From contig NW_003314348.1 in the NCBI RefSeq assembly GCF_000143415.4, forward strand, positions 288,085 through 352,084: DNA of 64,000 bases. The letters are read 5' to 3'. Position numbers and translations under genes: made by a program. Source of the DNA: Selaginella moellendorffii (taxonomy: Eukaryota; Streptophyta; Lycopodiopsida; Selaginellales; Selaginellaceae). Shown here piece after piece: positions 10,701 through 21,205 of the stretch. How positions within the stretch are numbered: position 1 is the stretch's first letter; every line of letters starts with the position of its first letter. The notes beneath the pieces were generated by a model. It had not been told where the DNA came from, did no database searches, and was given only the letters and a program-made list of their open reading frames with translations.

Positions 10701-12486
10701 GACCCAACGAAGATGGCCAACGCATGAGAAAGAGATGTTTGCTATAGTGTCGGCCCTGGAACACTGGAGACACTACTTGGGTGGACATACCAAGGTTTAT
10801 ACAGATAGTAACACACTAAGCTACTTCGCTACGCAGCCTAAGCTTACGCCGAAGCAGGCTCGTTGGCAAGAGAAGCTTGCTAGATATGATATTGAAATCA
10901 TATATAAACCTGGTAAAGACAATATTGTTCCGGATGCGTTGAGTCGTCAAGCTCAGTTCCGGGCAATATCGGCAATCAGTTCAGACTGGTTGAAGGACGT
11001 TCGGGCTTCGTATGGAAGTGATCCATTGGCGAAGGCAATCTTATGCCGTGCGGGGTTGTTGAAACAGAGCCCTGGTAGCGAAGCAGCAAAAGTTGCTAGT
11101 CGCACTAATGCGAAGCTTCACTTCTCAGTTCGGGATGGGCTTATATTCTATAAGCAAGAAAGATTGTATCTTCCCTCTAAGGATCTTCAGCAGTTATTTC
11201 TGCGGGAACATCACAATGTTCCAGCAGCGGGACATGGTGGACAGCGAAAGACTCTGGCTTCATTGAAAAAGGGATTTTTCTGGTCTGGTATGGAAGATGA
11301 TGTAGCGGACTATGTCCGTTCCTGTCCTGTATGCCAGCAATGTAAGCGCAGAACTGAGAAACAGGCTGGAAAGTTGCAGTGCATTCCAGCACCGGCATGG
11401 CCATTTCAAAGTGTGACACTTGATTTCGTCACTTGCTTGCCGAAGTCTAAGGGTTATGATACTTTGATGGTGGTTGTGGATCGGTTGTCAAAGATTGCAC
11501 ACTTCATTCCAACTGTGGGAACAGTAAATGCGAAACAAGCAGCAAAGCTCTTTTTCCATGAAGTAGTGCGAGTTCGTGGTCTCCCTAAAGAAATGATCTC
11601 AGATAGAGATTCGAGGTTTACGGGGAAGTTTTGGGGGACCCTATTCCAGTTGTTTGGTACCAAGTTGAAGTTTAGTACAGCTTACCATCCTCAAACCGAT
11701 GGGCAGACCGAACGCGTGAATGCTCAAGTTGAGGATTATCTGCGGTACTATGTCGCGGCGGACCAACGCGACTGGGTTGAGCATTTGGATACGGCAGAAA
11801 TTTGTTATAACAACACATTTCACAGCGCTATAGGCTGTTCTCCATGGGAGATGTTGCAAGGGAATGCTCGTGGGGTTCCTCAACAGATCGTTGTCCCAAA
11901 ACCAATGACCGAGGTGTTGGTCCCAGCCGTGGAAACTTATGCGGAGCAGCTATGCCAAGGTTGGTCTAAAGCTACTGAGGCGATGGGCAAAGCTCAGGAT
12001 AGGTATCGACGTGATAAGGATCAGCATCGTCGGGATGTATCCTATCAAGTGGGAGATCAGGTGTGGCTATCTTCCCGAAACTTGAACATTAAGGGTTCTT
12101 TGTCTCGGAAGCTCTTGCCGAGATATGTTGGACCCTATCGGGTGCTAAAACGCATTGGTGATGTATCCTATCGGTTGGATCTTCCTGCGGAGATGTCCAA
12201 TGTTCATAATGTATTTCATGCCAATCTATTGGCTCCTTACACTATGGATGTTGCGCGTCAAGGGGAGATTCGTCCACCCCCAGACGTTGTGGACGGTGAA
12301 CCTGAATACGAAGTAGAAACTATCTTGGATTCCCGGTTCCGGAGACGGGCTCGTGTGAAGGAATATTTAGTTAAGTGGAAAGGTTACCCATCTTGTGAAT
12401 CAACTTGGGAGCCTCTTAGTCATCTTACACATGCTCGTGAGCTTGTCACGGAGTATGAGACTCGTAATAAAGATTCACTTTTGTAA
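7744..12486 (+). CDS. Chromovirus gag-pol polyprotein
   Basis: One open frame of 1580 residues from the ATG at 7744; 7762 is an alternative start. Open sequence upstream of 7744 runs into the LTR and has no ATG. Domains in order: acidic and lysine-rich N-terminus with a coiled-coil-like stretch (about 45-85); gag with WWRQV near 168; CCHC zinc knuckle [14 protein letters not shown] near 364; aspartic protease IDTGA near 451; reverse transcriptase with [10 protein letters not shown] and YIDD near 799; RNase H with [10 protein letters not shown] near 947; integrase HHCC near 1155 (HHNV...CPVCQQC) and the DDE core ([23 protein letters not shown]). A C-terminal chromodomain (about 1519-1575, [25 protein letters not shown]) should direct integration to histone-marked chromatin. 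No stop or frameshift is seen. Confidence 0.95.
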   Translation: MHAASRMVKRNRADDTETSRRANREEETPARDAAEGAEAESEEEEPDAAALQRTAQEVEIENLRREIRKLKKENKKRKKEAEAAKPAKPKQPDSSSSSEDDEVLQPPPVARVSKFKPPKPPNFRGMRDYQVLEDWVYDMENYFIAADVDDRTKVACAQSFLTDHAKTWWRQVCAEKGQTRSWTKMRSRIRKEYLPDDLGLRLRAELRRLKQRGDLMHYVNAFAQKRIMIANMSDEDARSYFLEGLSSLSRNEILKFKPKTYLECKEAAQQVAFSHSLIEQYQQSYAGNSDKNKNSGNRQGDRKQRVESRYCPGGSQATVNKGGGGWRPPAASSGPRPSVPPPSGYKQQQPTKPAPSGTGSVGHCFHCGESGHRSSECPNKHKTRSRVNVMREDGGGEAEGVDELVNADYEEEEVSNFRCFPQAFLAVNANTDPLMYLVGFVRGHRIRVMIDTGATHSVISEDLVKLLGLNAEQMSPMHFRFAEGGQVARKFVSDVPIKISKWKERVDLVVLKIPDFQMVFGMDFFNKYIKGIYGAGQSRITLKSEGHPDVSFQLQKRSSKDWDAKFLTVRAAQKAAKRGCQTFWVQVMEAEGVGDSVQIGDGVDPVPKRILELLARNQDIFPKDLPPGLPPSREVDHRIEIIPGSKPPTKAPYRLNIKEMAELKKQLTELLDKGHIRPSKSPYGAPVLFVMKKDGTMRMCIDYRALNKITVKNSYPLPRIDDLFDQLLKAKYFTRLDLRSGYHQIRVADQDVEKTAFKTRYGSYEFLVMPFGLCNAPATFSTMMDRIFGDYLDAFVVLYIDDVLVFSEMLEDHLKHLELVFQKLREHKLYAKESKCAFGQLRVNFLGHIVGGGVIEVDPKKVEAVKSWEVPTTVSDVRSFLGLAGYYRKFVRNFARIALPLTELTKSSIPFHWTPACQRAFARLKEILTTVPVLRIPDLDKPFEVHCDASGYAIGAVLQQDCDKAVGVMLRRHGCPVAFYSKKLDETQRRWPTHEKEMFAIVSALEHWRHYLGGHTKVYTDSNTLSYFATQPKLTPKQARWQEKLARYDIEIIYKPGKDNIVPDALSRQAQFRAISAISSDWLKDVRASYGSDPLAKAILCRAGLLKQSPGSEAAKVASRTNAKLHFSVRDGLIFYKQERLYLPSKDLQQLFLREHHNVPAAGHGGQRKTLASLKKGFFWSGMEDDVADYVRSCPVCQQCKRRTEKQAGKLQCIPAPAWPFQSVTLDFVTCLPKSKGYDTLMVVVDRLSKIAHFIPTVGTVNAKQAAKLFFHEVVRVRGLPKEMISDRDSRFTGKFWGTLFQLFGTKLKFSTAYHPQTDGQTERVNAQVEDYLRYYVAADQRDWVEHLDTAEICYNNTFHSAIGCSPWEMLQGNARGVPQQIVVPKPMTEVLVPAVETYAEQLCQGWSKATEAMGKAQDRYRRDKDQHRRDVSYQVGDQVWLSSRNLNIKGSLSRKLLPRYVGPYRVLKRIGDVSYRLDLPAEMSNVHNVFHANLLAPYTMDVARQGEIRPPPDVVDGEPEYEVETILDSRFRRRARVKEYLVKWKGYPSCESTWEPLSHLTHARELVTEYETRNKDSLL

Positions 12487-13098
12487 ATCTTGTAATCAAT
12501 CTTGCAAATTAATAAAGTAATATATTTCTATCAATCAAAAGTGTCGTTTCTCTCGATCAATTGTACTTGGGTCAGTTTTGGCAGGCTGACTTCGGCACTT
12601 CGGTGCATGGGTCCAATCCATAACCATGGGGATACCTATTATAGACTGATCACAAGTCCCCGCCTCTCTCTCGATGACTCCTTTTCAAAAAAAAAAAAAA
12701 AAAGGGGCGTGGTCGTGTAAACAACTTAATCTGCCAGTTTATAATAGTTGTCTAAATCTTCCCGACGGGGTTGATTTCTTGCTCAGGGGCAGTTGGGCCT
12801 CTGGCCTTCTCCCTATATCCCTACGGGCAGGGATGTATCATTCCTTTGTAAGCTGAGTGGTACTCAGAGCAGCAAGGGTGGCTAACTCCGTTGGTCATTT
12901 CCTTGTCGGCGACGGCCGGAGGGTGTCTGAGTCTTAACGTCTTTGGACATAGAGGAGAGGTCGTTCCATAACTCATTTAAGTCGGTGTGTTTCCCACATA
13001 GTGTGCTTTCCGTTAACTTTCGGAGTTGTTTCCTTGACGGTTTGCTAGACTCGGGTATGCATCGACGAGGACGTCGATCTTCCCCAAGGGGGGGAGAG
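12487..13098 (+). other. Chromovirus 3' untranslated region with poly(A) tract and PPT
   Basis: Non-coding stretch between the gag-pol stop and the 3' LTR. It contains a homopolymer A run at about 12689-12703 and ends in the polypurine tract AAGGGGGGGAGAG (13086-13098), which primes plus-strand synthesis. No further ORF is supported. Confidence 0.8.
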
Positions 13099-14021
13099 TG
13101 TCGCGAATGTGACTTCGAGTATCGAAAGATACTTGTCGACCGGTCCTTACGGATACTCTTTCCTTACTGCCATGACGGCAGGAGATCGGTACAGTTGGAT
13201 CCCTTTAGTAGCCCCTCTTGTGCTAGTGGAGTTAACTGGGCATTCCGAGTGTACTTAGACCGGACGAGCATAAGGACGGAATTCCTACGTGCTATTAGCT
13301 AAGCATACTTAGCCCGGTAAGGAGTTCCCGTCTCGTTATGTCTTGCACTGGCTAGTGACAAGAACCCTCGCGTATTGAGACTAGTCCCTCAATATCGCTG
13401 GATGATAGCTTACCGTGTCTGCCAAACACCCTCGCTATCACGCCCTTTGTGTTGGTCTCATTTCGGTCCCAAATGCTATTTATGGAAAGTGTCTAGATTA
13501 GCTTATTTGGCATATCTACGGAATGTAGAGATCGGCCTGAACACAATGGTGTTTGTCCCGTGTCCAAATTCGCAATCTAAGGACATTCCATATTTAGTAA
13601 GTTTCGAGCTTGTCCCAGAGACTAACTCCTGGTACTAAGGGAGGCTTGGGGTGAAAGCCCAAAGCGTGTGTTCCTCAAGGGGGGGGGGGGGGGCTATGGG
13701 GGGTTCCAAATGTATAGTAGGGATAGTGGTTGGATGCATGTCCGACCACCTGAGACATTAGTTTGGCTCCCGCTGGGCTGTGTCGCTCCTTGTTCTGCGT
13801 CCGGCTTGGGTCTAAGCCCAAGCTCCACGCTGCTCTAGTCGGTGGAGTACCCTCCTTCTCGCATTAGGCCACCGGTATGCCAAAATTGTGCCAGACTCCG
13901 TCTGACACCATTTTGCGTGCAGGTGCTGGATACGGGGAGCTGGTGCTCGTGGGATTGTACCGGACCCTCGTTTCGTAGCGCAACGGGCTTGGAGTTCGGC
14001 TCCAAATTCAGGTGCGCTACA
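13099..14021 (+). repeat. Chromovirus 3' LTR
   Basis: Nearly identical to 6651-7570. The differences seen are a G/A near the start, C/T in the GCTATTAGC segment, A/G in the CTATCAC segment, T/C in CCTGAATACA, A/G near the end, and the G-run length. It ends at the TSD CCGCA. Confidence 0.96.
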
Positions 14022-14026
14022 CCGCA

Positions 14027-15577
14027 ACCTTGAACATTTGGATAGCACCTTCTATCCATCATTCGCTAGGGACTTAGTCCCTTGGGCTTTATCCATTGCC
14101 CTCGCGACATCAAACACCACCTCTTGGTGTTCTAGAGTGTTCGGGTGTCCCAATGATGGCTTCCTTGACAATGAGTATTTCCTTTCATGACATTGACTTA
14201 CTACATTGCAACATAAGCAATTTATCCCCCGTAAGGGTATATCTAACTTCTTTATACCATTAAGAAGTCTTGGGTAGTTACCTTCTACCCGCTTAACCAA
14301 TTATCTTGCACCTCTTGCTTAGTTGCCCCATAGCTGTCAAGTCTTACAACTCATTGCTTGGTGCTTCCACACCTCCATCATTATCTGGGTCACCACACTC
14401 CAACCGCATGCCTTCCAGCTTAGGCCTTGCCATTCCCATTTCCATTGGGACTCCTTTGGCAAGGGGTCCTCATGAACCCAACAACATAGCCTCAAGGTAT
14501 CACACCTTGGCACATTTGGTGTCTCCACACCATCGGCTCCACGAGCCTACCTCTATGACACTTTTTCTTTGTGTCTAAGTCTTTGCCAAGACCAATACCG
14601 CTCTTTCTCATGCCAACCATTTGTTAGCACGGCACCATAGAGGTCACACACAACTTTGTGTCAAAGTTGTTTTCTATTTGGGAACACCTTTCCTACGACT
14701 TTTAGCACTGCACATTTTGCCATCGATGAGATACCCTCTGTTCTCATCCTTGGATCCTATGATCCCCCCCCATCCTTCGTGGGGTAAAACACACCTCAGT
14801 CCAAATGCTTCCATCAGTCCTTTTAGGACCATCCCTTGACTCTACTTGAGTCGTCTAGCAACTTTGGACTTGGTTAATCCACCAACCCGTAAGGTCCTAC
14901 TTGTGAGGCACTAGCTCACTGGAATACACTTCTTGCATTCCTGTCCTACTCAAAAGGATTATTTTCACAAATGTTACTCCGACACTTGATTTTGTTCTCT
15001 GGGGGCAACCTTTGCCCCTTAGGACTACTTGTCCATGTGATGAGAACACCAACTCATCCACTTAATACACCCCCAACTCCTGGGGTTGTTCCAGCATTTA
15101 TTAGAGGTAGCCCCGGCTACCTTTTCAAGGACTTGAGTCCTCTTCCGTATTTGACCTCCCACGGTCATTACTTCTGGTCTCACATTCATGAGCACCAACC
15201 TCAACTATATGAGGAAAATCTTGTGACTCCTTTATTGTTTTGGAGTCTCTATCTTTCCCGTGATCCCAACTATAGTTGTTTACCACAACTACATTAGCCA
15301 GTTTGCTAAGTCAAACGCTCATCTGGATCACATCCTCAACTCTTTGAGAAAAGCCATCTACTGTTCCCAAGATCCCAAAGTCGTTCCATTATTGGCCCTT
15401 TTCTATCCACCACCTCGTCTACAAGTTCGCACATGAACTGTAATGGAGAGCCATGTCTTCCCGACTTGCTACTCCTCAAGGATAGGCCCACTCCTCGGAC
15501 CTTCCGATGCCAACACTAGTGGTGATATACTTGAGCACCAATAAAAGTCGGACTAAGGAACAACTCCGATACCAAGT
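14027..15577 (-). mobile_element. Family A copy 2 internal region, 5' half on the minus strand
   Basis: Continues the internal region broken by the chromovirus. It is the reverse complement of 31773-33300. The PBS is the complement of CTCCGATACCA (15564-15574), next to the LTR at 15578. It is non-coding in all frames. Confidence 0.88.
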
Positions 15578-16700
15578 TGTAAGTGACTAATTTTTCCATT
15601 CTACTTTAGTCACTTAACCACACCTCCGACCATTTGGAGGAGTCTCATTCACAACCTCCATTAGTCCAATTCAGGACTTGGGACTTGCTAGCCCCAAGAA
15701 TGGCATCCATGCCACTCAACACTTGCACCTGGTCCAAGTGCTCCACGTGTCCGGTCCGAAGACCGACACCCAAAGGTACCACTGACATCTCGGCCCGTTA
15801 CGCTAAGGCCATGCCCATTCACCTTTGCTGCACTAGTGGTCCAATACCACTTGCATCACCATCCCGTCTCTCCAAGACTGGGCCATTTGTTCACGAGTGG
15901 TCATCCTAGATCCACTCCTTAGCATCCTTAGGATGCCCACAGACCTGGGGAACCGCCTTCCCCAAAGTCCCTTTGTCAGTTCCTACCAAGTCCCTTTCTG
16001 CCCCTGGCCGTGTTTACCAACACTGCCACTGGATCGAGGCCCACAGGCCCGACCACTAAGTCCCATGGTCCTCTGGGACTTCCTCACCACACAACTGTGT
16101 CCTTGGTCACTACCCCAGAGGACTGCTCCTCTTCCTTTCCACAGTCTAGGCTTTTGGGACAACATTTCGGAACACCGTGGCCTTACGCGAGCCACCTGGG
16201 TACTCTCCCCGCCTTTCGCCTTTAGGTGCTCTAGCCATGGGCTTAGAGCGAGGTTCCGTTGAGCCACGCCTGGTATCCAAGTAGGTAGTGCCACCCACAC
16301 TTGGACTGGGAGCATCGGCCAGTCGATCTCCCGGGGGAACTAGAGCCGGCTCTTGAACACTTCACCAAGCTACCCCGCTTGTCGGTCCGTGTTCACTCTA
16401 GTCTTGGACTTCCCAGTAGGCAGCTCATCACCCAACACTGGGTCCGGCCTTCCTGGGCCAAACTGGCCTTTCCTGGCCAAACTGGCTCCACTGCAGTCCT
16501 CCCCCCTTACTATACTTTTGGAGCTCACCAAACCCCCCAAGGTCTGGGAGACGAACGCTTTGGGCTTTCACCCTCTCAGGCTCCGGACTCGGACTCGGAC
16601 TCGGACTCGGACTCGGACTCGGACTCGGACTCGGATTCGGACTCGGCCTCGGGCTCGGGCTCGGTCCCGGCCTCGGCCTCGGTCTCGGTCTCGGTCCCGA

Positions 16701-16732
<32 letters not shown>

Positions 16733-17441
16733 CCGGTCTCGGTCTCGACTTCGGACTCCATCTCGGACTCCATCTCGGACTCCATCTCGGACTCCATCTC
16801 GGGTCCATCTCGGGTCCATCTCGGACTCCATCTCGGACTCCATCTCGGGTCCATCTCGGACTCCATCTCGGACTCCATTTCGGGTCCATCTCGGGTCCAC
16901 CTCGGACTCCATCTCGGACTCCATCTCGGACTCCATCTCGGGTCCATCTCGGACTCCACTTCGGACTCCAACTCGGGTCCATCTCGGGTCCACCTCAGAC
17001 TCCACTTCAGACTCCATCTCGGGTCCATCTCGGGTCCACCTCGGACTCCACTTCGGACTCCATCTCGGACTCCATCTCGGGTCCATCTCGGACTCCACTT
17101 CGGACTTCAACTCGGGTCCATCTCGGGTCCATCTCGAACTCCACTTCGGACTCCAACTCGGGTCCATCTTGGACTCCACTTCGGACTCCAACTCGAGTCC
17201 ATCTCGGACACTCCCACGTGTCATGTGTTGGTCCTTTTGGGTCCCTTTTTGGAGCCTCGCTTTTTGCTCGCTTCGTGCTCGTTCCTCGAGCACTTCTTTG
17301 GGAGTTCCACTCCCGCTCTTGACTTTTCAAGTCGGAGCTTTTGGTCCAAACGTGTTACACTCGTTTGGCTCTCGCTTCAGCCACTACCACGTGGCACCCT
17401 TTCCGGCTCCACTTTGGGGCCTAGGGATTTTGTGTCTCACA
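15578..17441 (-). repeat. Family A LTR (5' LTR of minus-strand copy 2)
   Basis: 1864 bp, paired with 2263-4144. The hexamer and 12/18-bp array spans about 16585-17210. It carries the shared promoter-like boxes on the minus strand (complement of CTATACTTTTGGAGCTC near 16510-16526 and of CGCTTTGGGCTTTCAC near 16556-16571). Right-end TSD CAGAG is at 17442-17446. Confidence 0.92.
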
Positions 17442-17446
17442 CAGAG

Positions 17447-17853
17447 ATGGAGTCCGAGATGGATTGAGATGGAGTCCGAGATGGACCCGAGATGGAGTCC
17501 GAAGTCGAGACCAAGACCAAGACCGAGACCGGGACCAAGACCCAGACCGGGACTAAGACCGAGACCGAGACCAAGACCAAGACCGGGACTGAGGCCGGTA
17601 CCAAGACCGAGACCGGGACCGAGGCCGGGACCGAGTCCGAGCCCAGTCCCAGTCCGAGTCTGAGTCTGAGTCCGAGTCCAAGTTCGAGTCTGAGAGGGTA
17701 AAAGCCCAAAGCGTTCGTCTCCCAGACCCTGGGGGGTTTGGTGAGCTCCAAAAGAAAAGTATAATAGGGAGAGGATTGCAGTGGAGCCAATTTGGCCAGG
17801 AAAGGCTAGTTTGGCCTAGAAAGGCTGTACCCAGTGTTGGGTGATGAGCTCCC
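17447..17853 (+). repeat. Family A LTR of outer copy 1, middle segment
   Basis: Continues the LTR left at 2262: GAGATGGAGTCC units, then GACCGAGACC-type units, then GAGTCCGAGTCC hexamers, then the GGTAAAAGCCCAAAGCG box (about 17697). It is interrupted at 17854 by a TRIM element and continues at 19121. Confidence 0.85.
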
Positions 17854-19115
17854 TGTAAGCTTCTGAGTTTGGAGTTCCCAAGAAGTCACCCATCCCAATA
17901 CTATTCAAACCCAAGGATGCTTAACCCCAAATATCCCAAAACCCTTAACCAGGGGGTGCACTTTTATTCATGGGCCCTTTCCCTCTATATTTGAACCCTA
18001 TGGACCGTCTCTCAAGTCATTCTCTTTGGTTGCTTACAATCCACCACGCTTCCCTACAAGTTCATTATAGCACACCTTATCTCTCTCCCCTTAATCTAAC
18101 TGGAAAAGGGGCAATTGCTTGATGAGAGAGCCCTTAGTGGCTATTTTATCCCCATTTATCCCCCAAGGTTCCAAGGATCCACGGTGACAGTATATCCAAA
18201 TCTCATCCCATGATCACATGCGTTACACTCACCCCCCCTTCAGAGATGTCAATGTCCTCATTGACTATTGACTAACAACCCCTACTGAGCCAAGGGGAAC
18301 CAGCACCTCCATTTTCGCACTCAATCTACCAATCCTTCCATTGTGTAGACCAACTATTCCATGTGAGGCAACTAGTCATCCACCCGTACCGCAGTCCCAC
18401 GGTGGATACCTTCGTCCGTGGATACTCCACACAAGAGGAAGGACGTACGCATGGATGCCCAATACGTACGATTTCAAATTTAGGGGTAGGAATATACCTT
18501 GCTCAAGGGTATATTATACTTTTAAGTAGCCACTAATCAATGGGAATCGAACCTGTGCCATTTGCTCTAATACCAACTATAGCGCACCTTATCTCTCTCC
18601 CCTTAAGCCAACTGGAAAAGGGGCAATTGCTTGATGAGAGAGCCCTTAGTGGCTATTTTATCCCCATTTATCCCCCAAGGTTCCAAGGATCCACGGTGAT
18701 AGTATATCCAAATCTCATCCCATGATCACATGTGCTACATTCATGCCCTCGTGAACAGAAGCTGAGAGCCACAACTCTCCCGAGAGCCCCGCTCTCTTGA
18801 CATCCTACCCCTCAGGTTGAGCCCAGTGGGAGCAAACTTGACCAGCCAGATGTCAGTCAACATGTGGTGTGATTCCCTTAGCCAACCAACAGAGTCGGAC
18901 CTAAGACCCCTCTAATACCAAATGTAAGCTCTTGAGTTTGGACTTCCCAGGAGGTCACTCATCCTAGTACTATTCAAACCCAAGAATGCTTAACCCCAAG
19001 TATCCCAAGACCGTTAACCGATTGGAAAAGGGGGTGCACTCTTATTCACTGGCCCTTCCCTCTATATTTGAACCCCATGGACCGTCTCTCAAGTCGTTCT
19101 CTTTGGTTGCTTACA
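17854..19115 (-). mobile_element. TRIM1: miniature LTR retrotransposon
   Basis: Short terminal direct repeats 17854-18038 (185 bp) and 18923-19115 (193 bp), TG...CA, flanked by an imperfect TSD (CTCCC 17849-17853, CTGCC 19116-19120). On the minus strand the 18923 LTR is followed by TTTGGTATTAGAG, a diverged initiator-Met PBS. Before the other LTR lies a purine-rich GGGAAGCGTGGTGGAT tract. Without the nested TRIM2 it is about 583 bp and non-coding. The size, short LTRs and retained PBS/PPT fit a TRIM. A related internal region and LTR occur on the plus strand at 20832-21205. Confidence 0.85.
18066..18739 (-). mobile_element. TRIM2: second miniature LTR element nested in TRIM1
   Basis: 674 bp with 162-bp terminal direct repeats (18066-18227 and 18578-18739) and a perfect TSD TTCAT (18061-18065 and 18740-18744). 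On the minus strand the LTR at 18578 is followed by GTTGGTATTAGAGC, close to the initiator-Met PBS. The LTR begins TGTA on the minus strand and ends CTATA rather than CA. No coding capacity. Decayed relatives lie at about 50165-50208 and 51775-51870. Confidence 0.87.
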
Positions 19116-19120
19116 CTGCC

Positions 19121-19603
19121 CACTAGGAAATCCAAGACTAGAGTGAACATGGACCGACAAGTAGGGTAGTTTGGTGAAGTGTTCAAGAGCCGGCTCTAGT
19201 TCCCTCGGGAGATCGACTGGCCGATGCTCCTAGTCCAAGTGTGGGTGGCACTACCTACTTGGATACCTGGCATGGCTCAACGGAACCTCGCTTTAAGCCC
19301 ATGGCTAGAGCACCCGAAGGCGGAAGGCAGAGAGAGTACCCATGAGGCTCACGTAAGGCTGCGGTGTTCCGAAATATTGCCCCAAAGTCCTAGACTGTGA
19401 AAAGGAGGAGGAGCCGTCCTCTAGTGTAGAGACTAAGGATACAGTCATGTGAGGAGATAGTCCCAGAGGACCGAGGCACTTAGTGGTCGGGCTTGTGGGC
19501 CTTGATCTAGTGGTAGTGTTGGTGAACACGGCCATGAACAGAAAGGGACTTGGTGGGGACTGGAAAAGGGATATTGGGGAAGGCTAACCCCCATGTCTGT
19601 GGT
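19121..19603 (+). repeat. Family A LTR of outer copy 1, last segment, truncated
   Basis: Resumes the LTR after TRIM1 (CCACTAGGAAATCCAAG, compare 30941 and 36610). It breaks off after CCCATGTCTGTGG. In intact LTRs this is followed by GCATCCTAAGGATGC, but here the sequence changes into gypsy gag coding sequence. Confidence 0.8.
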
Positions 19604-20093
19604 TGCAGATGCTGGCAGTGCAGAAGGTGTGGACCCTTCGGCAGGGACTGAGGCAAAACCAGACAAAGTCAAACAGACCGAAGTGGAATCAGTCCCTCAG
19701 GCAATTCCCAAGTACAAACCAAAGCCCCCACTGGTCTTCAAGGGAGTGAACGACTATAAGGTGGTGGAGGATTGGTTTTACGATATGGAGGACTACTTCC
19801 GAGCGTTGCGGTTACCGAGCTCAGAGAAGGTCCCATGTGCAAAACCATACTTGGCAGATAATGCCAAGTGTTGGTGGAGAATGACAGAGGCCAACGAAGG
19901 ACTGGTGGCCACTTGGGAAATGATGAAGGCGAGGATCCGCACGACTTACGTTCCTCCGAATGCTACCCTGCATCTAAGGGACGAGCTGAGTAGCCTGAAG
20001 CAGACCGAAACCATTCAGGAGTATGTGAATGGGTTTATGGCAAAGAGGATACTTGTTATGGACATGGGGGATATGGATGCGTTCCATGCCTTA
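19604..20093 (+). pseudogene. Gypsy2 gag fragment (5' and 3' truncated)
   Basis: Encodes the middle of a Ty3/gypsy gag (VFKGVNDYKVVEDWFYDMEDYF, CWWRM, RIRTTYVPPNATLHLRDEL). The last part (about 19910-20093) duplicates 21530-21707 of the main gypsy2 copy almost exactly. It starts abruptly out of a family A LTR and stops where an LTR-C fragment begins, so it is a rearranged piece and not a gene. Confidence 0.85.
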
Positions 20094-20831
20094 AGGCTGT
20101 AGGGGGTTCCAAAAGTATAGTAGGGATAGTGAGGTCCAAGAACCAGTCTTGAAGGAACTCTCCAGTGGTGCTTCCAAACTGACTTGAAGTTGAGACTGGG
20201 GCCAAGAGGCCTTGTGTGGGAGTGAGCATGGGCTTGGGTGGTGACGGAGTGGCCACCCAGGGAAGTGCTCAAGAGCAGCTCCCACTCCCGAAAGGGAAAC
20301 CGACTGCGGTGCTCCCGGCTCATGTGGAGTGGTGCCCCACTTGAGTACCTTGTGGCTCATTGGTCCTCGCCCTTCCTAGGGGCTTGGGCCTTCCTTTCGG
20401 GATGGAAGTGGGGGGGTAGAGGTACCCATACCGGGCTGTTAGGCCATAGTGTTTCGCTTTGACATCCCGAAGCAAGTGTTGCACCCAAGGCTTGGGATTT
20501 AGAGGGTCCCATGAACAAGTCTTGTTGTACCAAGGGGTGTTAGGAACCTGGAGGCTTGGTGTGCTTGGCTGCTTGTGCCTGTGGGGAGTGTAGCCGAACC
20601 TTAAATCCAGTCTAACCCGGGGAGGGGGATTGAGAGAGATTTGGGAATCTGTAGATGGATAGCTAACACTCCGTTGCTCATGCAGTGAGTAGCTAAAACC
20701 AAGTAGGACCAAGTAGGAGCTGGTACAATAGGCGGGAACCTTGGCGAGGGAACTTAGCACAAGCCAAGGTAGTGTTGGTCGGATAGGCGAGGTAAGTTTG
20801 CAAATTGAAAAGGAAAAATTTGTGGCTTACA
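20094..20831 (+). repeat. LTR-C, 5'-truncated
   Basis: Matches the right 740 bp of the full LTR-C at 26116-27258, from GGCTGTAGGGGGTTCC to the LTR end GTGGCTTACA. It is followed at once by a PBS-like TTTGGTATCGG, so it retains a true 5'-LTR/PBS junction although its left part is missing. Confidence 0.85.
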
Positions 20832-21205
20832 TTTGGTATCGGAATGGTCTTGGGTCCGACTCTATTGGTTGGTTAGGGGAATCACACCACATGTTGATTG
20901 ACATCTGGCTGGTCCAGTTTGCTCCCACTGGGCTCCACCCGAGGGGTAGGGTGTCAAGAGAGCGAGGCTCTCGGGAGAGTTGCGGCTCTCAACTTCCGTT
21001 CACTAGGGCGTGAACTTGCAGGGAAGCGTGGTGGATTGTAAGCAATCAAAGGGAACGACTCGAGAGACGATCCATGGGGTTCAAATTTAGAGGGAAAGGG
21101 CCCATGAACAAGAGTGCACCCCCTTTTCCAATCGGTTAAGGGTCTTGGCTTTGAATAGTACTGGGTTGGGTGACCTCCCGGGAAGTCTAAACTCAGGAGC
21201 TTACA
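20832..21205 (+). mobile_element. TRIM1-like leader plus LTR-B, plus strand
   Basis: 20832-21036 is the reverse complement of the TRIM1 internal region (compare 18740-18922): PBS TTTGGTATCGG, leader, then PPT GGGAAGCGTGGTGGAT. 21037-21205 is a 169-bp LTR of the TRIM1 type, beginning TGTAAGC and ending GCTTACA, followed by a second PBS (TTTGGTATCGGAGCC, 21206 on). So an LTR-C/PBS junction, a TRIM internal part and an LTR-B/PBS junction stand in a row. Confidence 0.75.

Larger units (their letters stand above)
6651..14021 (+). mobile_element. Intact Ty3/gypsy chromovirus with both LTRs
   Basis: A 7371-bp element with LTRs 6651-7570 (920 bp) and 13099-14021 (923 bp). I count five substitutions between them plus a G-run length difference (12 versus 15), so about 99.5% identity. 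Perfect TSD CCGCA at 6646-6650 and 14022-14026. The PBS begins TTTGGTATCAGAG right after the 5' LTR, complementary to initiator-Met tRNA. PPT AAGGGGGGGAGAG lies at 13086-13098. A single open gag-pol frame fills the middle. It lies in family A copy 2 in the opposite orientation; paralogous empty sites exist near 27310 and 33290. It is structurally complete, so recent and possibly autonomous. Confidence 0.97.
2263..17441 (-). mobile_element. Full-length family A LARD-like retrotransposon, copy 2
   Basis: Complete minus-strand element. Its LTRs are 2263-4144 (1882 bp) and 15578-17441 (1864 bp), both TG...CA read on the minus strand, flanked by the TSD CAGAG (2258-2262 and 17442-17446). The PPT is the complement of 4145-4160. 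The primer binding site, complement of 15564-15574, reads TGGTATCGGAG and fits initiator-Met tRNA priming. Without the nested chromovirus (6651-14021 plus its 5-bp TSD) it is about 7.8 kb, of which about 4.06 kb is internal. That internal part has no gag or pol, so it must depend on an autonomous partner. It inserted into the LTR of another copy of its own family, in the opposite orientation. Confidence 0.93.

Noticed and set aside
16301-17663. Open frames of 388 and 436 codons in the second family A LTR
   Set aside because: Same minisatellite artefact; one even runs through the element boundary and TSD.
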